DNA of 64,000 bases from Acorus gramineus. Lineage: Eukaryota > Streptophyta > Magnoliopsida > Acorales > Acoraceae. The notes under the pieces are model-generated. The model saw only the letters and a program-made list of their open reading frames with translations, had not been told where the DNA came from and made no database searches. Shown piece by piece: positions 36,854 to 51,000 of this stretch (within the stretch, counting starts at the first letter, position 1; every line of letters starts with the position of its first letter). The DNA is taken from contig CM060855.1 of the NCBI GenBank assembly GCA_030737835.1, positions 6,611,786-6,675,785 on the forward strand. Direction: 5' to 3'. The translations under genes were made by a program, and so were the position numbers.

Positions 36854-39078
36854 TTTCCTCATAAAGATCTGAAGATTGCATTGGGATGCTTGTGAAAGGG
36901 TGGTTTCTCCCCATTGCATGCATGCAAAACAAGTGAATAATATGTATAACCAAAGTACGTGTAACATAAAGAAATAAAAACAAGACAAGAAAAAGCTCAT
37001 TTCTGTGTTAACAAGCACTAAACTTTTTAGCAAGATAAGCATTAAGCTATTTGAAGATGCTAACAAAAAAAGCTTTGGCAATAGTAAACTTTCATGATGA
37101 ACAAATGTTATTGATGAAGGCCTAATAGGAGTAACTAAAATGCATCTCCCACAGATTCTTCAGACTGTTTATAGACCATAGTGAAGCATTATATCTGTAG
37201 ATAAGGCAGGCTTCAGTCACATTACAATCAAGACTTGCATGGTTTTCTAAACAGGATATTTCATGATCAAAAGTATATGCATAACTTTTGGAGTTTTTGA
37301 CATCAGTGGCTGCTCGCTTGGCAGTGTGACAATTAACCATGTATCAGTTCCTATGAGAAGACTTCATCAAAGCAACCACCCAGTCAATCAACATTAACCT
37401 TATAACACAACAAACTGATTTGAATAAATCACCAATTTTCTGCAACATAACAATGTGCCAGAACTATTTAACATTATGGCCTAGAGTTATAGGAAAAAAA
37501 GATGGGAAATACAGAACATCTCTGGTTCATGTAATATATTATGAATCCATGCAAAATGAATCATCAATTTCAAGGTCTATCAGGTTGATCTTCAATCAGA
37601 TTGTTAGTCACACATAAATTAAAACATCAGTGCATTACTACAAATGTTTCCTGAATACCTATGTTGCATTAGAATTTACTTTAGGTTCAATATTTAACAG
37701 TTGATGCAAAACCATTAATAATTCAACTGGAAGTAGCAAGGCTTTCCCCAGAAGTTCATCCTTCTGATATGTCGAATTCACAGGCTTCCTAATCTGCTAC
37801 CACAACCACTTATCGATATCAAACATCTTTAACATTCGACCCAAAGTGTTCTTTAATGATTCAGTCTAATATATTCCAGAGAATACCTGGTGATGCTCAC
37901 AGCCAATAACAACACTATACGAGAGTGATTCAAATCACTGGAATACACATGTTAGTCTTGTTGAATTGTGCATGTAAAAAAAAATTGTTTAACCATCTTA
38001 CAGAAATCATATTATCCAACTGCATTAAGACAAGGCTTGGGGCCTTCAAGTTGAACCAGAAACTCTATTTTGAAGGATTAAAACCTCAAATAGACATGTA
38101 TCAAATTGTAATAAAAATATGATACATATGGTTTTGTGCATGACATTCAACCTATACATAATATTATGCATAAGCAAGTGAAAATGCAAGACATTCCTGA
38201 TGGATTGATTATCATATATCAATAACAGTGAAGAAGAGAAGATAGCATATGTCAATGACAAAAGAGAAGAAAAAGATGATACAGTAGGCAAATTCATTAT
38301 ACAAAATTTCAAGCAATAAAAAATTAAAGCAGATACAGATTTCTGTTAGGATGCATTGAACCACATTCCCTAAAAGATATCAATAATCATTTAAGACAAC
38401 AAAATTTACTTTACTGGTAAATACACATACAGTTATAACTTTATATATGATATGGATGACATGGCAATTCCTTTTCTCTATCTAGTTGCTGTACTTTTCC
38501 CTGCCATTGCAATATCAAGAATGATTACAGTTGAGCAGCAGGCAATCCTGATCAATCAATTACATTACATTGAGGCAACAAGAAAGAAGATGAAAGAAAT
38601 AACTCCCAACCGAATGTTTTCTAAAAGAGATTTTAATATTCCAAAATGTATATATTGTCCAGAATTATGCAACATTCCGCAGAAATTGTACCTTGGCCAA
38701 ACAGAAAGGTCATTCTTTTTGGTAGAAGGAGAGAACAAGATCCGTATGTACAGAAAAGAGCTGGGTGTCAACGAAAAGCTGCATCAATGTAGAAAGTGAA
38801 ATAATTAGCGTAGGGATAAATTACTCTTTCCAGCTTCAATACTGCATCCGGACATAGATCTGAGCATTTACATTTTATTTTAGATGAGAAACAAGAAAGA
38901 ACCAAGTGCAAGATAGACAATCTAAGTGCCAATTGTTGTAACTGGGTAGTCATTGAAAAACCTATCTTTTTTTTTTTTTTTGGAAGAAAAAAACCTATCA
39001 TTGTTACACAGAGACCCATAAAATTGCAAATTAAACTTGATCTTCCATCTACATGAATGAGCTGCATGTGATGCAGCA

Positions 39079-42000
39079 TTAACACATGTCAATGAGGCAT
39101 ACCTTCATGAAGGGCCTGTCACGGCTAGGGAATGAATCGATAAAGCTCTCTTTCAAGAGCAAAGATACCTACAAGTAGTACAAAATATGAGAAAACGGTT
39201 TATGATATAAGCACCCATACATAAAGTCATATGCTTACTGTATAACCATGCTTTCTGCACGCAATCACATACCAGGTACAGATGTTTTACATGAATTTGG
39301 ATGTAGAATAAGATATTATTATTATGGTTGCTAGATAACTTACACACACACACATCATAATTTAATCTCTTCCAATTATTTGCTTTTATATAGCTTTACA
39401 TTTTTTTTTCATTATAATTCATCCCAAATTAATATTAAACAGATTACAGCATTTTCTGTTTCCTATTTTTGAAAGCCCTTGATAATTCTTCGAGAACCAT
39501 CAAACCTCAAAGAACATAAAAAGAAAGAAACTGACACCTTCTTACTAATCTTGCATAATCATTGGCATCACATGTTTTATGCATGGAAATGTGATCGTTC
39601 CATATAATAAAATTTGGCTCCTTTATTTCTGGGAATGCTTTATTAATGATAACAACTAGATTTGGACCCAAAATGTCATGGTTGCAAACACAATTGTCAA
39701 ATACATTGATCCATGGATCTGAACCATGTGAATATTTACCGTATCATAGCCTCCATCTATATATAAGGCTTTATTGAATTTATACAATCAAAGAACAAAT
39801 CACAAACCTTATCATCATTAGATTGCACATTTGTGATTGTGTGCGAACGGAGATTTGAGCAAAGAGAATCCAGGTAAGATCTAAGGACGGCAAGAAAACC
39901 TTTAGCAGCCTCAACCTGTGTGACCAGAACATAAAGAATAATGCAAAAATCAACCTACTGTTTCAGAAAGACTATGTCAATCAACAAAAATTTAGACAAC
40001 CATTTGGTAGTTCACAGTCCTTTCTGGAATACATAATTCTTCAATTAGCCATTTACGTGGTTAATAGAAGTTTGTTTTAACATAATTCTACACATTGGAG
40101 TTTGTTTCAGAAAACAATTATACTTTGATAGGCCTTTCAAACTAATGTATAAGATGTGGAATTTACAAGTGTTTGCAACACTGATGAGAATCGTAATAAA
40201 TAACATTTCAAGTTTGCGTATTGTTCATTCACACTTTCACTTGATCGATGTGCCCGTTTTTTCACCATTAATTTGTTGAAGATCTGTCTTCCTCTGGATT
40301 TTAATAATCTTCTTCATTCAGAGTTCATTTCTTGCAATCTCATTTTCAAAAGTATATTATAACGCATCAGGAAAAATTAATGATATAAATCTTGCTGTAC
40401 TCATCAAAAGAAAATCTCATCTTTCTCTCTTCACTGATGGGACAACATTTTTGATGAAAAGGTAGACACGCTGCCGCGATTCATTAGATAATCAGAAAAC
40501 ATTCCCATTACATACAAAACACCTTTTCAGTGATGGTAACAACATACTTGTACCTCTTTTATTTTTAAGATGTAGGTTTAGATGCTGGGAGATTATATTG
40601 AAAGTAATTTTGTGGCAAATGAAATCAAACAGATGTTACTTCAATTGAAAGTGATCATCAGTAAGAACTGGCTTGCTGAAGTGAAGACATGAACTCAGCC
40701 ATGACCACTGCATTACAGCCTTTCGACAGTGTAATTTCAAACAACAAAAAAAAATTTGCAAGGACAAATTTTAAGGAGAGAAGAGAACAAGATGATTAAA
40801 GGAGAGGCACTCAACCAGATTTCACAATCTATCTTGCATAATATCAATCAAGAGTATACCTGAACATCAGTACATTCATAAATAGGCCGTTTTCTGGCTA
40901 AGTAGCTTTCCCCCACCAGCTTTGCATGATATGGACTTAGAGAGGAGAGCAACTCCTTGCGCTGGGGCAGTGATGGTATTGTAGGTGACCTCACCTACTT
41001 TCTCGCAATGAGAAAAGATTAGGATGCTTGAAGTGTCATATCATATGGATTGTCACAATATCTACTGATCTTTACCATACTGCCATAGGCAAAACAAAAA
41101 CTCTTGCATAACTAAAGAACACAGAAAGGAGCAGTGATATGTTGTAAATATAATTCAATTTTCAAGGAAAGAATTTTCCATGCACATTCATATTTGATAA
41201 AATGGACTAAAATTGATTCCTTTCCTGACTACAAGAAAATATATTCACATAAAATAGTACGTATTGGAGTCATTATATAGGCCTGTTGTTGGGCCTATTC
41301 TCGGAGGCCCTGACTGCCATTATGATAACCGATCTGTCATTATGCTTGCCTCGAACTCAGTTCTTCATGAGCGGACCAAACACATTGAGATTGATGTTCA
41401 CTTTCTTCGAGAGAAAGTACAGTTGGGCGCCATTGACACAGTTTTTGTCTCTTCCAATGAGCTTGCTGATATGCTCACCAAGTCCGTTGGTCCCTCTGTT
41501 CTTCGTTCTAGCTTGACCAAGTTGGGCTTAATTGATATCTTCGCTCCAACTTGAGAGGAAGTATTGAAGTCATTATATAGGCCTGTTGTTGAGCCTATTC
41601 CCGGAGGCCCAGGGGTTAGGAGGCAATGCCCCCCCATGGGCCGCAGGGGTTCGAGGGCATCGCCCCCAACTCGAATTTTTGTCATGGGTATGTTGATCAT
41701 TTTTTGTTTTTAGGGTTTGTACACCTTGTAACTATATAAGGGACCTTTCGGCCTCCATTACTCAATACAATATTATTCCATTTATTTCTTCTTATATTAG
41801 TCTAACAGTGCCACTTTCAATCAACTGAGATGTGTGGCAGGGTCATATAACTTTCAAAGGCACACCACCCATCTAGGCCTGTCAACGGGTCTGGTCTGGG
41901 CTGGGTCGGGGTGAACCTGGACCCGACCCGTGGCAAGACCCGGCGGATCCGGGTCTAACCTAAGACCCGGCGGGTCCAGGGAAATGTGGACCCGGACCCG

Positions 42001-45000
42001 TCGGATCCGGGTCGGGTCTGGGTCCGACCCGACCCGAATGATTGGGTAAAAAAAAAAAAAAGGAGAGAAGAGCTCATGTATTTGTTTGCCTTATCATTTT
42101 ATTTGAAATTTTTTGTAATAAAACATTATTGTTAATGCGACTATGTTTGAATATAATTTTATATAATTCAAAAGAAGTAAATGAATTATTAAACAACATC
42201 CAAAACAATAATCACTAACATAAAAAACATATTAACATAAATAATAAACATAACTAATTATACAAACATTCAAAACAATATTAACCTAAACAATATTCAA
42301 AACAATAAACACTAACATATTAACCTAAATAATAAACATAAATCATGCAACAAACTAATTAATCATACAAATTCAAAAGCTAATAAGTTAATTGTCCAAA
42401 ACAAACCGACGACAATACATTACTAAGTTTATTACATATTAAAAAATCAAGTTCTTGCAAGTTGCAACATCAACAAAAAAAAATGTTATGATTATGATTA
42501 TGACTTATGATTTATAGGCTTGTTATGATTATGATTTATGAACTTGTAGATACAAAAATAAGTTAAGTAAGAAATAAAATTATGTATCAACTAATACTAA
42601 TGGTCTTATAATATATGAGTATATTTTAATAAAACAATCGGGTCTCGGGTCCAACGGGTCGGGTCGGGGTGGACCCGGACCCGACCCGTTTGTTTGTTCG
42701 GGTCCACCGGGTCGGGTCCAAATCGGGTCGGGTATATTACACGTGTAATCGGGTCCGGGTCGGGTTGGGTCCGGGTCTGGACCCGACCCGTTGACAGGCC
42801 TACACCCATCCTCTATACAAACTACACTACAATATTAAACATTGATGGTATTCTTTAACATCGCTCATCTATATATTCTTGCATCTTGGAGCACATATGC
42901 TTGAAATCCCTACACCCCAAACAAAATCTGTCAAAGCTTTGACTTGAACCTTTAGCAAGAAGTTCATAATTCCTATAACAGTGTAACCTATCAGCAAGTT
43001 CATCAACATGTTCATAAATTCATTGGTGTTTCTTGATGAACTACAACCACCTCTTTCAGACATATCTCTATTACAACCCATTAACAATTATGCTCTAAAA
43101 GAGTCGGCAAAGGACCCACAATAAGATTTAGTTCCCGTTTCATATTTTAATTTGGTATAGAACTCATCTGTCAAAGCTTCTTCATTGCTCCCTCCTCTTT
43201 ACCAAGATACAGAAACTATTCACATTATGCAGCTTCCGATTGTGGATTCCATAATATCGAGTTCAAAATCCATGAGTGAATGATATTCCTCCATCCATTT
43301 GCATTTTCTTTCACCTCTGACAATTATTCCTCCACATAATATTTGATTTGATCATTCTTTTTGCATATTAAAACAGCCTCCGGCCTCTTTGACGTTTTGT
43401 GTCGTTAGTGCTCAGGTTCCATTATACAACTTAGGTAAACAAAAATTAAACTCAAACTATAGAATATGAAGCATACATTTCCAGACAAAAAAAGTTAAAC
43501 TATTAGATGAGTTGATTTGCATGGAGCCTATACAAGCTAAGAACATTAGCCCACCACAATAGTGCATAGAATTTTGGTCAGACTTGTCAAATGATTCACC
43601 CGTAAAAAATGCACCCATATAGCAACCCAATTAGCACTAGATTTAATACCCTTTCATGCACCAGATTTGCTCGCAACAAGCACAGCTTTTAGATAAATTT
43701 GATCCGAGTTTCAGAGAAAGAGACTGATGGTATTAATTATGCTTGTTCATGTCTCATAGACGATTGAGCTTTACTTTTACGGAGACAACTCTGATATTGT
43801 GTTAATCTAAAGTGCCTGTATATGGAACAATAAAAGTGCACGAAGAGCATCAGCCTTATAGTTATTGAATACGAACATATACTAACAAGTGCTAGCAGTG
43901 CTCATGCACAAGGTTAAATGAAACTGCTGGACATTCGCATATTTCTATTCTAAATTTATGATTAGGCTTTCTTTTCTTTTACCTATGACGCATGTGAAAC
44001 TTAACGTCAATCATTTTGAGTCCAATAACCCGGAAGCTTAGAATACTTTTTATGACAACAGAAATTTGGTTTTACACCCAAAAATTTAATTTAATTTTTT
44101 TTATAAAACAAGAGAAAATATTTTATTTTGAAACACAAAATTTGTCACAAAATTCTAACCAATGTTTTTTTTTTCAAAATCGAAAAGTAACTACACACAC
44201 TGCCTTACGACGCTCTTTAGACTGACAGACAATATCTAATAAGGATTCAAAGGGAGGCCATCATTTTGGTTCTTAAGACATCTTGCCCTATAATGAAGAT
44301 ACATAACAGTGGGGCCTTGACCCCATAGCACAATGGTTGAGAACAGAATTTGCAACCTAGAGGTCTTGGGCTCGAGTCTCATCACTTACCTACCAAAAAA
44401 ATAAGAACAGTGAAGAATAGCATACCTGGTTCTTCTGTACATCAATAAGAATGACATTTCCCAACTTTGATTGTACTTCAGCAGTCTTGTTTTTTATTCC
44501 AACCTACATATGAAAGAAACAGTAAACTTTTTCCAATTTACCAATGCAACAATATAACATGTGGCTATCTGAAAAACAACATAACATGTCACATACATGA
44601 AATATCTTAAGGAAGAACCTTATAAAGTACAGGTATATAACTAAATTCATAATAAAGCATTTCCTTTAAATCTGCATTCATAAATTCACATATAACATGA
44701 TGCATCTCCAGTAAATCATTGCCAATTTGCTATCAAACTTTATTACAACTTTGAGTCCTATAACTCCTACATCATTCTAGATTGTCGAGGGTTTTCTTAG
44801 TGTATATATGGTGCAGGCAGAGATGTAAAATCAAGAAAAACTTAAGTTTGGATGAAGAGGGGAAAAATAGGGACAGATAAACAAAGATCTATCAATCTCT
44901 TGATTCAGCCTAGGTCGAGGATAAACTATTTTGATATTTTCGAAGTACAAGAAAAATAAACCACAGTCTTGAACCATTAAGAAAGATGTTTCCATACATT

Positions 45001-48000
45001 TTTAACCAAGTCAAAACCATCGCCTGACAAGCAGCTTTGTAGAACTCTTCTGATCTCAGTCATCAGCTAAAGACGTAAGATAGAATAGACTAGAAGGAAC
45101 ACCCAAGAACAAACACCCAACACATTCTTTGATAGAATCCATGTGCACTTCTCTTTCTAATTGAACAGCTACCATATGAGATAGCAATCAATGATATTTC
45201 TTATCACATCCTGGACTGATTGCCAGACTGCATCAAAAGCCATCTATTTTTAAACAAAATTGCATCTCTAATACTGAACCAATGCATGGTCACACTAACC
45301 TAATATTTCGAGCGCCTTATATGGGTTTCTCTAGCCCCTTTGAAGATTCAATGTTTCATTGTTTCATGTGGTTTCTCTCCGTTGACAAAATCCTCACCAA
45401 GGCTAACCGAGCAAAATGGGCTAACGATGGAAATATAAATTGCGATTTTTGTGGTTCGGAGGTTGAAACAAGAGAACACCTCTTCTTCAAATGTTCACTT
45501 AGTATGAAGATTTGGGAGAAGGTAGGTGAGACCTTTGGCTCTCATTGTTCCTTCACTGACCTTGAAGGAATGTGGAGGTGGTTTTGAAAAAGACGAAAGC
45601 GAGGTGAACGAAGCACTTTAGCCAAGTTTCAATGTTTGGTTCCTCATGCGGTTTGGAGGAGTACTTGGCTCACGCGGAATGAGTGTGTTTTCCAAACATA
45701 AGAGTGTTTTTTTTAGAATACATGGGTGTCCATTTCCTCTCTTTTTCGCGATTGGATCACATTCATTTTGGAAGAAGGAACACTCTTCAATCATGGGGGG
45801 CTTATTGGTTTGGGAGGAGTTGATTGTGGATTTTCTTGGGGATCCTTTCGCATTTTCCTATTTCCTTTTGTATCTTTTCTACTTCTCTCCTCCTTTCCCT
45901 ATATAAGCAAATCCCTCGTCTCCTTCTTTTCAGGGGTTTCTTTTTAATAAGACCCTCCTATCTTATTTCAAAAAAAAATAAACCTAACATCTCTAATGCT
46001 AAATTTAAAAGTTCACACAAACCCAGCCTTCAGTTCACTAAGAAGCTTGGTCATTAAGCTTGAAAAAAAAAACATATTACTGATGCATTAGGAAACAAGT
46101 TTAGATAACTTATGGAGATTCTGCTTTTGCAGGAATGATACTTAATTCAAACTTGTTTCCAAACACCCCAATAGTTCCAACTTTTGAAGAAAACAAATAC
46201 GAACTTTTAGTTAATAAAAAAAACAGCTTTTTAGGAATCTAACAAAAGTTTGCTTTCTATAAATCTTCAATAGCTGTTTGAATGAAAAGTTATTTTTCAA
46301 ACTCATTTCCAAATGCTACCTTATCTAAGGCTAGATTCCCATGTCCCTTTTCGCCCCATGTCCTTTTTAATCTCTTAGTAAACAATCAATTTTTTTGGGG
46401 GTAGAAAGGTGGGAGCTAGCCATTGTAATTTTAATAAAAACAGTGTTCTTCAACCACCAAATCAGTAGAAGGCATACAGATTAATGAAGAAAGGAGAAAG
46501 AAGAATGCAAAGTAGAATAGGACCATGCAGGCCCAAGATATTAAAAAGGTCAAGATTTTGATTTTGATTTTTCAACAACAAGCGCAAAGCTAGGGATAAT
46601 TTTATAAAATTAATAGAACTGCATTTAACAGTTGTTACTTGTTACACAATTCACTAATTCTCTGTTGGTTCACTTTTAAATCTCTGCTGTTAATTGGTGT
46701 CTCAAAGTCAAATAAATGGGACTTTATTGGGCCACCAACAACCGCTGTTCATGTGGTCCGTGCGGCCGCACATGCGGCCAAAAAAGCGGTTCAGCCTGTG
46801 GACCAAACCGCATATGGGTATGCGGCCCAATATGCGGGTCAGGCCCACATATGAGGTACTTTTAGTGGGAGGGCGCACAATTTTTTTAGTGGGAGAGCAC
46901 ACAAGTTTTAAACAAATATTTTTGGGTTTGAAGGGTAGACTTTATGTTCTCTTGAATGTTAGAGTTGCTTTGGAACTTGGAAGTTTTAAACCGTGTGAAG
47001 TTTTGGCTCTTTCTCATTATTATTTTTTTCTTATATTTCTATTTGGGAAAAATGTATATTACCCTCTGAAAGTTTGCTTATATCCATATCAACCCCTCTT
47101 TTTTTTGAAAATCCATATAACCCCTTGATTGTTTGAGTTATATTGATATACCCCTCTGCCGTTAACACCTTTCAACTACGGTAGGTTAACTTAATCACAC
47201 ACGGTTAAATTACCTTTTTACCCTCGTCACTTTCACCCACACTCAATGAAAAAATGCATATAAACCCCTAAAAGTTTGCGAATATCCATATTGACCTCTC
47301 ATTTTTCTGAATATCCATATAACCCCCCATGTTCTCATGAATAAATATTTAGGCCCCTGAGTTTGTTTTCTATTCAAATTTAATGAGTATTCTAGGTATA
47401 TTATATCCGTCTAAAGGTATTACAAATTCGTTTATCTAAATAATCTCATGAGATTTAAGAAAAATTCAATATAATCCCTCTAAATGATCAAATGCCCTCC
47501 GTAAAAAAATACCCCACTATGTTTCTTCCTCAATGTGTTAAAAATAAATTATTGTTTATTGTTAGGTTAACCACACACAAGTTTTAACTCGATAATGATA
47601 GGGGGTGACATGAATTAAACGCGTCATTTCAGAGGGTTATATGGATATTCTGAAAAATGAGGGGTTGATAAGTATATTCGTAATCTTTTAGGGGATTATA
47701 TGAATATATATTTTTAAAGTGACGTTAGGTAACGGAATATTCCATGAATATCTTTCTAAAGTAACGGTAATTTAACTCAGTGGTTTTTTTGTTTAACCAT
47801 ATATACTTTCAGGGGGTTATCTAGATTTTAGAAGAAAAAAAAACAAGGGGTGATATGGAGATTGGCGAACTTTTAGGGGGTATATGCATTTTTTCCTTTT
47901 TATTTTTCTGGGATAAATTTCCCTTTTCCTATCATTTTAAGAAATATATCTACTCCACTATCCACTATACGTTTGATATGCTCATTTAACTAATTTGGGT

Positions 48001-51000
48001 ACTTTATTATTCCCATTTAATAATGTCATAAACAAACATTCATATCAGTTGGTGATCATGTTTTTTCATGGGTCTAACTATTTACTTGGCTTTGTGGATT
48101 GTGCCTAAAAAAACTAATATGGACTAACTTTTAATGCCAGACATATACCCCAATATGTGATCAAAGGTCTTTGGTATAAACTATTAATCAGTTTTGCCTA
48201 TTTATTTTGCTATCTATTATTTGAAATAATCATAATATATTTTTTATTAGTAAAAATATAAAACTTCATATACTCCCACATACCACATATAGTTTACAGC
48301 GGTACCCCAACCGCACGCAAATTGCGTACCACATTTTTAAACACTGCCTAGAACCCCATGCCAAGTGAATGAACACCCCAATCGCTATGCTTTCTTACTT
48401 TGACAAATCCTACTTTAGATTTCTATTTAAACTACTAAAACAAAACCAAGTGGGACCAGATATTTTCATAGCCTGACAGGATTTGCATACCGCCTCCTTA
48501 TTTGATTGTGTTGCCAAAAGACTCTCTTTCTGGATCACCAAACTAATACATGATCACAACACTAAGGCTACTCATTAAAATATTTAAAGCCCTTTAAGGA
48601 ATGACCCAGCCCACATGCCCCTATTTCTTTTGTCATTGCCTTTATTATGTTTTGTTTTCTTACTCAAGCACCTTCATCTCTGCATCAATAAGAGATTCTC
48701 ATTACATCCAATTTTTTTTTGGTGCTCACAAGTGCAAGCCACCTTTGGCTCCATACCAACTAAGTTGATTCCCATAAAATATTCCTTGGCCAACTCAAAA
48801 GCATGTATTTAAAAACCCAATAATTTTGCGAATTACTTAAAAAACAATAAGGACAAACTTTCATTTTGTTTAAGGGACATCATTTATTGATATTTGTTCC
48901 AAACTTTTGCTCAAAAAACCTTCATATTCTCCAACCCCCTTCCTAAATCCCATTCATTCCTTGGTTCAAGATTACATCAAAATACAAAGCCTTTTGGGGT
49001 TTCTGTCTGATATTAATATGACTGCGCTCAATCTATAGGAACTTAAGTTTGAAGCTAGGTCTCAGATGATGAAGAAAGCAGAATTTCCCTTCTGATAACA
49101 AACCTAACTCAAAGGTAAAACAAGACTCACATGCATAAAAAGGACAAGAACATAAAATGCAAGCAGCAAGTTTATAGTGAAGCATGCTTATCTTCAAAAG
49201 GAGTAATCTATGCATGGTTGGCGAGAAATCAAGTCCTCTTCAAATGAGCACATTTAAAGAATGTTTGGGAGTCTGTTTTCTAATTCACTGCATCGTGGCA
49301 GTATAAATTTTATTTTCCAGGGAGAGCAAGTTTAGTTGTGGGGTGATGTGACTCCATTTATATTTTGTTCTCCTTTGTCTTTTTCTATATGGTCATGTTG
49401 GTTAGCAGATTTCTCATCTGTTGACCTTTTCTGAATTTATCCCAGATTAAGAATATCTTTGGTCATAGACTCCCACCTTATTTCAAGAAAAGAAGATATA
49501 CAATGCATCTCAGTATTGAGATGCATCATTAAATTTCCTTATTTTATACAATATTATTCAAAGTAGCCACCATTTTCATGAAAATATTAGTGAATATTAC
49601 ATTGCTCTGGTGAGGAATTATGGTACATAGAGAATTCTGATGACTAAGCAAGTCATCTTGTTAATGAATAATACTTGGAAGGAAGATAAAATTATTGAGA
49701 GAGGGACAAATGATTCAAAAGTAAGCCATGAATCACAATTGGCACACTTATAAAGTCTAGATATTTTTTCTAATAAACAGTGAATATTATGCATAAGTAT
49801 TAAAAGTAATATATGAATGAGGATTCATTCAATAAATACATATAAATTGATCTTACAATGTAGAAAACTTACGATATAGGGAACGGGAGCATCCAAAAAA
49901 TCCAGCATGCAATTTGGCAAGACCTAAAATATTAGATAAAATGATTTAATAGATCTTTCAAAAGCTTGAGATGCAACAATGCCTTTCAGTTATATAAGAC
50001 AAAAAAAAAATACTGTAACTTTTGATTCAAGGAAACAAGTATAGAAATAGAGAAAACAGAGAACATAACATACTGGCATTAAAAGGCTCTGCCACTGATA
50101 GGGACGAATCAGAGGTACAATTGACAAAACTGAAGCAGACAAAATTCCCTGTGAACATATAGAAACATTAGGTAATGATTCGTCATATGAAAACAATGCA
50201 AGGCACAATAACATCACATAAGGGTATATGTCATTACAAAAAAAATGAACATACAATTTGGCAGGACAACTAAAAACAAGGGCTTGTATTACAGAGGATG
50301 TACCAAGGGTAATCATTTCTTTCCTCACATTTCATGTGTATAAGAACAAAATAAATAGTCATTTGTCTTCACAGGATTCATCTTATAGCCTGCCACTATT
50401 ACAACTACCAATATAGATTTTCTCTAATAGTTGCGGAAAAGATAAGAGACTGCATTTCCTTGTAAATAATTTCATTCATGGAAAATTAGAACAAACATGA
50501 AATGTCACCAGTGATTTTGAAACATGTATTAGCATTGAAAAAATTGAGTGGTATAGAATTTTCAAATTGTGAAAAAATGTTTTTTTGCCCAGGCTCTCAA
50601 ATGGGATGAAAATCCACGGTTCTGGTGACTTGTTGATATGGATCTCAATATGGAGGAAATAACACCTTACAATGATTGGCCAGATGGGCATGGTGAAAAG
50701 AATTACAGAAAATTAAACTTTGGACCTTTTCTCTTTTTCCGATAGTCACTTTGAAAGGGAAAAAAACTGAGAGACACATATCCATTATTTCATCATAGCT
50801 AAATGCACAAAAACAAAAAAGGTTGTGTTGTTACCAAATTAGAGCAGACAATCACAATTTGTTTCTCCAGGAGTGCACCGGCAAACAAAGTTAAAACCTG
50901 TCAAAGAGAGATTAACGAGCAACAACCTTTCAGTTCATATGTAAAGAACTCACAGGATTCTCAAATATATTCATTATTAGAAAGAAATCAGAATCCAGGG

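Larger units (their letters stand above)
40995..44425 (-). other. DENN intron 14, transposon-rich
   Basis: This 3.4-kb intron contains a Copia fragment (41262-41815), a hAT-type element (41874-42802) and a SINE (44311-44402). The remainder is AT-rich and unassigned. Confidence 0.8.
44504..49872 (-). other. DENN intron 13, 5.4 kb, transposon-rich
   Basis: The intron contains a 5'-truncated LINE (45279-45987), a reverse-oriented poly-T remnant with a GGGGGTAGAAAGGTGGGAGC tail (about 46388-46500), GCGG-palindrome-rich DNA (46725-46855) and a Mutator-like element (47045-47896). The rest is AT-rich, and no exon was recognised in it. Confidence 0.8.

Noticed and set aside
38221..38312. Minus-strand FVIDICYLLFFTV-like translation as the missing DENN terminal exon
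   Set aside because: Only vague similarity to the expected hydrophobic tail, and no supported acceptor or frame continuity.
38452..38799. 115-residue plus-strand open frame with a hydrophobic start and Cys pairs
   Set aside because: No family resemblance, AT-rich codons, and no promoter or splice context. It overlaps another chance frame on the minus strand.
38965..38985. Possible start of a retroposed gene at a poly-T run
   Set aside because: No coding or UTR-like sequence attached; a simple homopolymer.
42606..42809. Plus/minus open frames rich in DPDP and TRP repeats
   Set aside because: Translation of the GGGTCGGGTC arm of the hAT-type element.
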